64,000 nt of DNA from Streptomyces thermolilacinus SPC6 (lineage in GTDB: Bacteria; Actinomycetota; Actinomycetes; Streptomycetales; Streptomycetaceae): the NCBI RefSeq assembly GCF_000478605.2, contig NZ_ASHX02000001.1, positions 3,821,895 through 3,885,894 of the forward strand. The letters are read 5' to 3'. The translations under genes were made by a program, and so were the position numbers. The notes beneath the pieces were generated by a model. That model was not told the DNA's origin and searched no databases. It worked only from the letters and a program-made list of their open reading frames with translations. Shown one piece after another: positions 8,292 through 15,411 of the stretch (position 1 is its first letter; each line of letters begins with the position of its first letter).

Positions 8292-8672
8292 GTGATCGCC
8301 GAGGGGCTGACGGCCGGGCAGTGGTGGATCGTGGCGCTCGCCGTGTCAGCGCTGGTCCCGGCGGCGTTCTACTTCTGCCTCAGGAGCGTGAAGGGCGCGG
8401 TGTTCTCGCTGGCCGTGCCCGTCATCGGCGCGCTCTCCGTCCTCGGCTTCAGCGCAGGGCGGGGCCACGCGGAGGTGGAGGCCCTGGTCATGTACAGCGT
8501 CTCGATGCTCTCCCTGGCCCTCCTGCTGGCCGCCCTCAGGCCCGAGGTCCGCACGTACGCGGAGAGGCGGCGGCGCGGCGAGGAGTACGCGGCCCCGAAG
8601 TGGAAGGTCAACCTCTACGCGGTGCTGGTCCTCGCGTTCGCGACCGGCCTGATGGTCCTGCTGCTGGCGTGA
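8292..8672 (+). CDS. Four-helix membrane protein downstream of ALF protein
   Basis: GTG 8292 follows a strong GGGGGAGGACGG. The 126-aa product has four predicted membrane helices at about residues 10-29, 35-54, 66-84 and 108-126, with a charged loop (RTYAERRRRGEEY) between helices 3 and 4. It lies 96 bp after the ALF-repeat gene on the same strand. I recognise no family. The arrangement of a large exported stalk protein followed by a small polytopic membrane protein fits an effector and immunity pair, or a membrane anchor for the secreted protein. Both are inference. Confidence 0.6.
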   Translation: MIAEGLTAGQWWIVALAVSALVPAAFYFCLRSVKGAVFSLAVPVIGALSVLGFSAGRGHAEVEALVMYSVSMLSLALLLAALRPEVRTYAERRRRGEEYAAPKWKVNLYAVLVLAFATGLMVLLLA

Positions 8673-8736
8673 GGGGCCCCGTCCGTACGGGCACACGCAC
8701 CGCCGCCGCACCCGCCCCCGTACCGGCGAACAGCCC

Positions 8737-9396
8737 TCAGCCGCCGCTCAGTTCCCTCAGCCGCCGGTCCAGGGCGAGCGACAGCTCCGCGTCCACCACG
8801 CTCTTGGCGAGCGGCCGCAGCCGTTTCACGTCCTCGTCGCGGGCGTGCTCGCGCAGCAGGTCCGTGAACAGCCTCGCCAGCGCGTCCGCGTGGGTGCGCA
8901 CGTCCCGCGCCGCACCCAGCACCGCCGCCAGCGGCACCCCCTCCCGTACCAGCGCCGACGACACGTCCAGCAGCCGCCGGCTCACGTGCACGATGTGCTG
9001 GCCGTCCATCGCGAGGTAGCCCAGGTCCAGCGCGGTGGCGAAGTTCTCGGCGGTGACCTGGTCGCCGAAGTGGTCGGCCAGCTGCTCCGGCGTGAGCCGT
9101 ACGGGCTCCTCCTCCGTCGGCTCGCCGAGCCCCAGCACCTCGCCCACGTCACGGCCGCTCTCGAACGCGGCGGCCAGGTCCGCGATGCCGTTCAGGGTGT
9201 GGCCGCGCTCCAGCAGCGCGGCGATCGTCCGCAGCCGCGCCAGGTGGTGGGGGCCGTACCAGGCGATGCGGCCCTCGCGGCGCGGCGGCGGGATCAGCCC
9301 GCGCTCGCGGTAGAAGCGGAGCGTCCTGGGGGTGATGCCGGCCGCCTCGGCCAGCTCCTCCATGCGGTACTCACGGTCCTCACCCTCGTTCGCCAC
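8737..9396 (-). CDS. MerR-family transcriptional regulator
   Basis: The 219-aa product starts at ATG 9396. It has an N-terminal MerR winged helix (YRMEELAEAAGITPRTLRFYRERGL, then LARLRTIAALLERGHTLNGI, residues 10-75) and a helical C-terminal part without the Cys cluster of metal sensors. It is therefore more likely to respond to an organic effector. It is divergent from the monooxygenase operon at 9517 and shares a 120-bp intergenic region with two dyads, so control of that operon is likely. Confidence 0.85.
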   Translation of the reverse strand: MANEGEDREYRMEELAEAAGITPRTLRFYRERGLIPPPRREGRIAWYGPHHLARLRTIAALLERGHTLNGIADLAAAFESGRDVGEVLGLGEPTEEEPVRLTPEQLADHFGDQVTAENFATALDLGYLAMDGQHIVHVSRRLLDVSSALVREGVPLAAVLGAARDVRTHADALARLFTDLLREHARDEDVKRLRPLAKSVVDAELSLALDRRLRELSGG

Positions 9397-9453
9397 GCCC
9401 GCAAGCCTATGTCGTACCAGGGGTAACTTCCTCGTCCCGACCTCTACCGCTCA

Positions 9454-9499
9454 GTAGGGAGCTGCCCTACCCTCCCAACAGTGCCAGTAATTGCTGGCA
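9454..9499. promoter_or_regulatory. Two dyads between merR and the monooxygenase operon
   Basis: The first dyad has perfect 6-bp arms, GTAGGG (9454-9459) and CCCTAC (9465-9470). The second is a near-perfect 18-bp palindrome at 9482-9499 with arms TGCCAG and CTGGCA around an AATT centre. The second lies just before the ribosome-binding site of the monooxygenase gene. MerR proteins bind dyads placed between the -35 and -10 elements; I could not place those elements with confidence. Confidence 0.45.
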
Positions 9500-9516
9500 G
9501 AGTCTTGGGAGGCGGC

Positions 9517-11061
9517 ATGAGCGACCACGCGCGCGAACACGTACGAGTGGCGGTGATCGGTTCCGGATTCGGCGGCCTCGGTGCCGCCGTCCGGCTGCGC
9601 CGCGAGGGCATCACCGACTTCGTCGTCCTGGAGCGGTCCGGCTCGGTGGGGGGCACCTGGCGCGACAACAGCTACCCCGGCTGCGCCTGCGACGTCCCGT
9701 CGCACCTGTACTCGTTCTCGTTCGCGCCCAACCCCGACTGGCCCCGCACCTTCTCCGGGCAACCGCACATCCGCGCGTACCTGGAGCGGGTCACCGACAC
9801 CTTCGGGCTCCGCCCCCATCTGCGCCTCGGGCACGAGGTGCTGATGACGCGCTGGGACCCGGACGCGCTGCGCTGGGAGGTCGAGACCTCGCGCGGCACC
9901 CTCACCGCCGACATGGTCGTCTCCGCGACCGGTCCGCTCTCCGACCCGAAGATCCCGGACGTGCCCGGCCTCGACGGCTTCCGCGAGGCGGGCGGCAAGG
10001 TCTTCCACTCCGCCCGCTGGGACCACGACCACGACCTGACCGGCAAGCGCGTCGCGATGATCGGCACCGGCGCGTCCGCCATCCAGATCGTCCCCGCCAT
10101 CCAGCCGAAGGTCGGCCGCCTCACCCTCTTCCAGCGCACCCCGCCGTGGGTGATGCCCCGCGTCGACCGGGCCGTCACCGCGCCCGAGCGCTGGCTCCAC
10201 CGGCAGCTGCCGTTCACCGGCAAGGCCCGCCGGGGCATCCTGTGGGGCATCCGCGAGCTCCAGGTCGGCGCGTTCACCAAGCGGCCCGAAGTACTGTCGC
10301 TCGTCGAGGCGCTCGCCAAGGCGAACATGCACCGCGCCGTCAAGGACCCCGCCCTGCGCGCCAAGCTGACCCCGTCGTACCGGATCGGCTGCAAGCGCAT
10401 CCTGCTGTCCAACGACTACTACCCGGCCGTCGCCCGCCCCAACGTGGACGTCGTCGCCGCCGGGCTGACCGAGGTGCGCGGCCGGACCGTCGTCGGCGCG
10501 GACGGCACCGAGGCCGAGGTCGACGTGATCATCTTCGGTACGGGCTTCCACGTCACCGACATGCCGATCGCCGAGCGCGTCGTCGGCGCCGAGGGGATCA
10601 CCCTCGCCGAGGCGTGGAAGGACGGCATGGAGGCGCTGCGCGGCGCGACCGCCGCCGGGTTCCCCAACTTCATGACGGTCATCGGCCCCAACACCGGGCT
10701 CGGGAACTCCTCGATGATCCTCATGATCGAGTCGCAGCTGAACTACATGGCCGACTTCGTCCGCCAGCTCGGCCTCCTCGGCGAGGGCCGCGCCCTCGCC
10801 CCGCGCCCCTCCGCCGTCGCCGCGTGGAACCGGCGCGTCCAGGCGCGGATGGAGCGCACGGTGTGGAAGTCCGGCGGCTGCGACAGCTGGTACCTCGACG
10901 CCAACGGGCGCAACACGACCCTGTGGCCGGGCACCACGTCCGAGTTCCGGCGCGCGACACGGACCGTGGACCTCGGGGAGTACGAGGTGGTCCGGGCACC
11001 CGCCGGGGCCGCGGGAACCGGCAAGGCCGCCCCGCGCGGCCGTGAGGAGGCGACGGCGTGA
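9517..11061 (+). CDS. Flavin-containing (Baeyer-Villiger type) monooxygenase
   Basis: ATG 9517 has GGGAGG 4 nt upstream. The 514-aa enzyme shows the FAD-binding GSGFGGLG (residues 11-18), the GGTWRDNSYPGCACDVPSH block typical of the class, a second Rossmann motif GTGASAIQ for NADPH, and GKVFHSARWDHD, close to the Baeyer-Villiger fingerprint GxxxHxxxWD. It would insert oxygen into a ketone, or oxidise a heteroatom, using NADPH. It is the first gene of a tightly overlapped operon with an alpha/beta hydrolase and an SDR. That suggests oxidation to an ester, hydrolysis, and alcohol/ketone interconversion. The layout resembles the mycobacterial mymA cluster. Confidence 0.88.
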   Translation: MSDHAREHVRVAVIGSGFGGLGAAVRLRREGITDFVVLERSGSVGGTWRDNSYPGCACDVPSHLYSFSFAPNPDWPRTFSGQPHIRAYLERVTDTFGLRPHLRLGHEVLMTRWDPDALRWEVETSRGTLTADMVVSATGPLSDPKIPDVPGLDGFREAGGKVFHSARWDHDHDLTGKRVAMIGTGASAIQIVPAIQPKVGRLTLFQRTPPWVMPRVDRAVTAPERWLHRQLPFTGKARRGILWGIRELQVGAFTKRPEVLSLVEALAKANMHRAVKDPALRAKLTPSYRIGCKRILLSNDYYPAVARPNVDVVAAGLTEVRGRTVVGADGTEAEVDVIIFGTGFHVTDMPIAERVVGAEGITLAEAWKDGMEALRGATAAGFPNFMTVIGPNTGLGNSSMILMIESQLNYMADFVRQLGLLGEGRALAPRPSAVAAWNRRVQARMERTVWKSGGCDSWYLDANGRNTTLWPGTTSEFRRATRTVDLGEYEVVRAPAGAAGTGKAAPRGREEATA

Positions 11062-12011
11062 ACCCCACCCCGTACGCGGCGGCCACGCCCCGCGCCCTGA
11101 CCGCCGTCTCCACCGACGGCCAGTCCCTGCACGTCGAGGAGTACGGCCCCGAGGACGCGCCCGCCGTCGTCCTGGCCCACGGCTGGACCTGCTCCACCGA
11201 CTTCTGGGCCGCCCAGGTGCGGGACCTCGCCACCGACCACCGGGTCGTCGTCTACGACCAGCGCGGCCACGGCGCGACCCCGCCCGCCGCCGGACCTTCC
11301 GGCTACAGCACCCGGGCGCTCGCCGACGACCTGGAGGCGGTGCTCACCGCGACGCTCGCGCCAGGCGAGAAGGCCGTGCTGGCCGGGCACTCCATGGGCG
11401 GCATGACCCTGATGGCAGCCGCGGGGCGCCCCGCCCTGCGCGCCCACGCCGCCGCCGTCCTCCTGTGCAGCACCGGGCCGTCCCGGCTGGTCCCCGAGGC
11501 GCTCGTCGTGCCGCTGCGCGCGGGCGCCCTGCGGACCCGGATCACCGGCGCGATCCTCGGCGCCCGCGCCCCGCTCGGGCCCGTCACGCCCGTGTCGAAG
11601 GCGATCCTCAAGTACGCCACGATGGGCCCGGGTTCGGCGCCCGAGCGGGTCGCCGAGTGCGCCCGCATCGTGCACGCCTGCCCGCGCGCCGTGCGGGTCG
11701 CCTGGTCGCAGGTGCTGGCCGGGCTCGACCTGGAGGCGGGCGTACGGGAGCTGGACGTGCCGGCCGTGGTCGTCGCGGGCACCGCCGACCGGCTCACCCC
11801 GCCGGTCCACGCCCGCGCGCTGGCCGACGCCCTGCCGCGCTGCGTGGGCCTCGACGTCCTGCCGGGCGTCGGGCACATGACGCCCGTGGAGGCGCCCGAG
11901 GCGGTGACCTCCCGGCTGCGCGAACTGACCGCGGCGTACCTGCGCGGCGCGGACGGCCCCCGTACCGACACCACCCCCACCCCCGAGACGACGGAAGAGG
12001 AAGCCGTATGA
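11058..12011 (+). CDS. Alpha/beta hydrolase
   Basis: GTG 11058 overlaps the stop of the monooxygenase gene (GTGA), showing translational coupling. The 317-aa product has an HGW oxyanion-hole motif (LAHGWTC), nucleophile elbow GHSMGG, acid residue in GTADRLTP and catalytic His in GVGHMTP, so the full Ser-Asp-His triad is present. It probably hydrolyses the ester or lactone made by the upstream monooxygenase. It overlaps the following SDR gene by ATGA. Confidence 0.88.
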   Translation: MNPTPYAAATPRALTAVSTDGQSLHVEEYGPEDAPAVVLAHGWTCSTDFWAAQVRDLATDHRVVVYDQRGHGATPPAAGPSGYSTRALADDLEAVLTATLAPGEKAVLAGHSMGGMTLMAAAGRPALRAHAAAVLLCSTGPSRLVPEALVVPLRAGALRTRITGAILGARAPLGPVTPVSKAILKYATMGPGSAPERVAECARIVHACPRAVRVAWSQVLAGLDLEAGVRELDVPAVVVAGTADRLTPPVHARALADALPRCVGLDVLPGVGHMTPVEAPEAVTSRLRELTAAYLRGADGPRTDTTPTPETTEEEAV

Positions 12012-12889
12012 GCAGGGTCAGCCTCGAAGGGCAGGTCGCCGTCGTCACGGGCGGCGCGCGCGGTGTCGGCGAGCTGCTGGCGCGCAAGCTCTCCGCGCGC
12101 GGCGCGAGGATCGCGCTGGTGGGCCTGGAGCCGGACGAGCTGAAGCGGGTCGCGGAGCGGCTGCACACCGACAGCGACTGGTGGCACGCGGACGTCACCG
12201 ACCACGAGGCGATGGCGCGCGTCGCGGCCGAGGTGAAGGAGCGCTTCGGCAAGGTGGACGTCGTCGTCGCCAACGCCGGTGTCGCGACGGGCGGTCCGTT
12301 CGCGGACTCCGACCCGGTGGCGTGGCGGCGCGTCATCGAGGTCAACCTCATCGGCGGCGCCGTGACCGGGCGGGCGTTCATGCCCGTACTGACGGAGAGC
12401 CGCGGGTACTTCCTCCAGATCGCGTCGCTCGCCGCGATCACGCCCGCGCCGATGATGACGGCGTACTGCGCGTCCAAGTCGGGCGTGGAGGCGTTCGCGC
12501 ACAGCCTGCGCGCGGAGGTCGCGCACCGGGGCGTGCGGGTCGGGGTCGGCTACCTGTCGTGGACGGACACCGACATGGTGCGCGGCGCCGACCAGGACGA
12601 GGTGATGCGGGAGTTGCGGCAGCGCCTGCCGTGGCCGTCCAACCGCACGTACCCGCTGGGCCCGGCCGTGGACCGGCTGGTGCAGGGCATCGAGCGGCGC
12701 TCGGCGCACGTGTACGCCCAGTGGTGGCTGCGCGGGATGCAGTCCGTACGGGGCTATCTGCCGTCGCTCATCGCGGCGGTGGGCCAGCGGGAGATGCGGC
12801 GCTTCGAGCCCCGTCTCGCGGGCGTGGCCCGGGGCCTCGTGGGGGCGGGCGGAGCCGCCGACGAGCGGGCGCGTGCGGAGCGTGACTGA
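12008..12889 (+). CDS. Short-chain dehydrogenase/reductase
   Basis: ATG 12008 overlaps the hydrolase stop (ATGA). The 293-aa protein has the classical SDR cofactor motif TGGARGVG (residues 16-23), the NAG motif in VVANAGV, a catalytic Ser in IASLAA and YCASK as the YxxxK pair. The C-terminal 90 residues are longer than the SDR core and positively charged. Third gene of the monooxygenase operon. It likely interconverts the alcohol and ketone of the same substrate. The substrate itself cannot be read from the sequence. Confidence 0.88.
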   Translation: MSRVSLEGQVAVVTGGARGVGELLARKLSARGARIALVGLEPDELKRVAERLHTDSDWWHADVTDHEAMARVAAEVKERFGKVDVVVANAGVATGGPFADSDPVAWRRVIEVNLIGGAVTGRAFMPVLTESRGYFLQIASLAAITPAPMMTAYCASKSGVEAFAHSLRAEVAHRGVRVGVGYLSWTDTDMVRGADQDEVMRELRQRLPWPSNRTYPLGPAVDRLVQGIERRSAHVYAQWWLRGMQSVRGYLPSLIAAVGQREMRRFEPRLAGVARGLVGAGGAADERARAERD

Positions 12890-12985
12890 TCGAAATGCGC
12901 GGTATGCCCGCTCGTGCCAGGCTGGTCGGCGCGGGGCCGCTCACGGCTCCGCGTTCCCCCTCCCCGTGTAGGAGTGACACCCGCT

Positions 12986-13180
12986 ATGGGCATCTCTGAC
13001 CAGTTCAAGGACAAGGCCGAGCAGCTTCAGCAGCAGGGCAAGGAGCGCGCTCAGGGCATGAAGGACGAGGCGCAGCAGCGCATGCAGCAGCGCAAGGGCA
13101 AGAAGCAGCGGGGCGAGTCCCAGCGCGACCGCGAGGACATGCCGATGAGCGACAGGCAGGGCACGATGGACGAGGCCTGA
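12986..13180 (+). CDS. 64-aa hydrophilic stress-type protein
   Basis: ATG 12986 follows AGGAG (12970-12974). The 64-residue product is almost entirely charged and Gln-rich (ISDQFKDKAEQLQQQGKERA, then KGKKQRGESQRD), with no hydrophobic core. That suggests a disordered hydrophilin or CsbD-like stress protein. Such small genes are often sigma-B-type targets in Streptomyces; I did not identify a matching promoter. A clear terminator hairpin follows at 13204-13235. Confidence 0.65.
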   Translation: MGISDQFKDKAEQLQQQGKERAQGMKDEAQQRMQQRKGKKQRGESQRDREDMPMSDRQGTMDEA

Positions 13181-13203
13181 CGCCCCGCCCTCCCCTTCCC
13201 CGA

Positions 13204-13235
13204 CGCCCCGCCCGGCCCCCCGGCCAGGCGGGGCG
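13204..13235. terminator. Hairpin terminator between convergent genes
   Basis: Perfect 9-bp arms CGCCCCGCC and GGCGGGGCG enclose a 14-nt loop. It lies 24 nt after the small stress-protein gene and can also serve the convergent phosphotransferase gene. Confidence 0.6.
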
Positions 13236-13301
13236 CCCGGGTGCGGGCGTGCATGGCCCTCATGGGCGGTGACCGCGCGGGCGGGTGAGGCGGGGTGCGG
13301 G

Positions 13302-14192
13302 TCACAGGATGCCCCGCCACCTCCAGGGACGCGGCCCGAAGTGGCCCCGCAGGCAGGCGACTCGGTGCCGTGCCTCCCCGGCACAGGCGGGGTTGCTGCC
13401 CGCGTGCCGTGCCGCGTACGTCACCATGCGCAGCTCCCGGATGCGGGCGAGCGTCCCGTAGCCCGGCCACTCGGTCACGTCAAAGCCGTACGCGTCGCAG
13501 AAACCGCGGTACTCCGCCGAGGTGACCGCCCCGGTGGTCCGATGCCGCACCGCCGTGGAAGTCAGGTCCCACTCGGGTGGGCCGACGGAGAACCGTTCCA
13601 AGTCCAGCACAAGGCGCTGCCCGCCTTCCGTCCGGACAAAGTTGCCCGGCCACGCGTCGCCGTGCACGGCGCACGCGGGCAGTCCGGCCGGACGCTCGCG
13701 CCACGCGCCGGCCAACTCCCGGTGCAGACCCCGGAGCCAGGCCCGGTCGTCCGGGCTGAGCGTGGTCGCCGCGCCGATCCGCGCGGCGATCCCGGTGAAC
13801 GGGTCCAGGGCACCGAGGCCCGAGGCCGGTGCGGGAAGCCCGTGCAGCCGCCGCAGCAGCACCGCCACGTCCTCAGCGCTGCCGTGCTGGTGAGGGGGCA
13901 ACTCCTCCCAGAACGTCACGGGACGGCCGCGCAGTTCGACGGGCTGGTCCACATCGAGCGGCCGTACGACGGGCACGCCCTGGCCCTCCAGCCAGCGCGC
14001 CACCCACACCTCGCGCTTCATGCCAGCGAGCCGCCCGCCCCTTCCCACACGGACGGCCACGCACTGACCGGGTAGTCGCCATGTCCCGTTCTCCGCAAGC
14101 CGCACGGGCTCGGCGTCCCCACCGCGCAGCCCGACGGAGGCACACGCCTCGCCGACCGTCCGCCGCCCGTCCACGTCGGCTGCGGAGCTCAT
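13302..14192 (-). CDS. APH-family phosphotransferase
   Basis: The frame is read from ATG 14192 (296 aa); GTG 14219 with a GGGGG upstream is an alternative start. The kinase-like catalytic loop is VHGDAWPGNF (HGDxxxxN) followed by a metal-binding LDLERF, and an earlier TFWEEL stands in the hinge. This is the aminoglycoside/choline/homoserine kinase-like superfamily. The substrate is unknown and antibiotic resistance should not be assumed. It is divergent from an XRE-type regulator at 14433, a common pairing in Streptomyces. Confidence 0.8.
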   Translation of the reverse strand: MSSAADVDGRRTVGEACASVGLRGGDAEPVRLAENGTWRLPGQCVAVRVGRGGRLAGMKREVWVARWLEGQGVPVVRPLDVDQPVELRGRPVTFWEELPPHQHGSAEDVAVLLRRLHGLPAPASGLGALDPFTGIAARIGAATTLSPDDRAWLRGLHRELAGAWRERPAGLPACAVHGDAWPGNFVRTEGGQRLVLDLERFSVGPPEWDLTSTAVRHRTTGAVTSAEYRGFCDAYGFDVTEWPGYGTLARIRELRMVTYAARHAGSNPACAGEARHRVACLRGHFGPRPWRWRGIL

Positions 14193-14432
14193 GCCCTGTC
14201 GAGGCTCACCCACGGGCACAGCCCCCGTCCGCCTAAAGCGTCTCGCCCGCCCCCTTCACCGCGATGCCCCTGCGGGATCGAGCTGTCGGCTTCGTCGCAC
14301 GCGTCCTTCCCCGACGGACGTCTTCTCAGTCGGCAGACCGAGACAGCTCTGGCCGGATCGACTACCCCCTACGGGTGCTCATAGGCGCCGGGGATCCTGT
14401 GGCGGCCTCCTCCCGCGCGTACGCTCGGCCTC

Positions 14433-15404
14433 ATGCCTGCCAACTTGGGTAACCGGCTCAGGGACGTGCGGAAGCGGCGCGGGCTGACGCAGTCGGGGCT
14501 CGCGCGCGAGTCCGGGGTCTCCGTGTCGCTCATCCGGAAGCTGGAGCAGGGCGAACGGCGCGACGCGCGCCTGGAGACCGTGCGGCGCCTCGCCGCGACG
14601 CTTCGGGTGCCCACCTCGTCACTCGTGGTGGAGCCGGCCGAGGAAGGCGCGACCACGGCCGTACTCGACGCGTGGGAGCCCGTCAGGAAGGCCCTCACCG
14701 CACCGGCCGCCGACATGACCGACCTCGACGAACCGCCCACCGCGCAGGGCCTGAGCGCGGCACTCGACGCCGCCGTACTCCTCTTCTCCGGCGACCGGTT
14801 CGCGGAGTTGCGCGCCGTCCTGCCCGCCCTGCTGCGCGACACCGCCGTCCTGGCCCGGCTCGACCCGGAGGGGCACCCGCTCCTCGTACGCCTCTTGCAG
14901 CTCACCGGATGGCTCCTGACGCAGACCCGCCAGTTCGAGGCCGCCGAGTGGGCCCTTGGGATCGCGCTCGACGGATCGGCGGACCGGCTGCAAGGGGCCT
15001 CCACCGTCAGCACGACGTGCTGGCTCCTCCTGCGCCAGGGCAGGCTGGGGGAGGCCCGCGAGCTGGCCGCACGGTGGGCCGACGAGACGGAGCCGCGCCT
15101 GTCACGAGCGACGCCGGACGAACTGGTCGCCTGGGGATGGCTGTTGCTGCGCCTGTCGGCTGCCGCCGTGCGGGACAACAGGCCCGAGGAGGCCGAGGAC
15201 GCCCTGCGGCTGGCCCACGCCGCCGCCGTGGCGATGGGCAGGGAGTTCGCCCAGCGTCCCCTCCTCACCCTGCGGGTCTCGCGGGACGGCGGGCGCACCT
15301 GGGGTGAGCGGACGGTCGTCCACAGCCGCGACAGGCTCCCGCCCCTCCACACATCCGTCTGGCCGCCCTGCGCCTGCCCCCGGTGCCGGGCGAGGGGTGA
15401 CTGA
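14433..15404 (+). CDS. XRE-type regulator fused to a tiny-protein copy (chimera)
   Basis: ATG 14433 is 7 nt after a -10-like TACGCT (14420-14425) with no Shine-Dalgarno, so the mRNA is probably leaderless. Residues 5-65 form the helix-turn-helix (GNRLRDVRKRRGLTQSGLAR, then SVSLIRKLEQGERR). Residues about 70-270 are the helical repeat body of this regulator family. After the AMGREFA motif, where relatives continue for roughly another 100 residues, the frame switches to RPLLTLRVSRDGGRTWGERT and ends WPPCACPRCRARGD. That tail matches the 62-aa protein at 39-227 over about 45 residues with 5 differences. An in-frame deletion joining the regulator to a downstream small gene is the likely origin. 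The gene ends 7 bp from the convergent tricorn gene. Confidence 0.8.
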   Translation: MPANLGNRLRDVRKRRGLTQSGLARESGVSVSLIRKLEQGERRDARLETVRRLAATLRVPTSSLVVEPAEEGATTAVLDAWEPVRKALTAPAADMTDLDEPPTAQGLSAALDAAVLLFSGDRFAELRAVLPALLRDTAVLARLDPEGHPLLVRLLQLTGWLLTQTRQFEAAEWALGIALDGSADRLQGASTVSTTCWLLLRQGRLGEARELAARWADETEPRLSRATPDELVAWGWLLLRLSAAAVRDNRPEEAEDALRLAHAAAVAMGREFAQRPLLTLRVSRDGGRTWGERTVVHSRDRLPPLHTSVWPPCACPRCRARGD

Positions 15405-15411
15405 ACCCCAC

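Noticed and set aside
9481-9516. Earlier GTG start (9481) for the monooxygenase
   Set aside because: ATG 9517 has GGGAGG at the right distance, and the upstream codons lie in the 9482-9499 palindrome.
13302-14192. Aminoglycoside resistance gene
   Set aside because: Only the general kinase-like motifs are visible. Without substrate-determining features or a biosynthetic context, resistance cannot be claimed.
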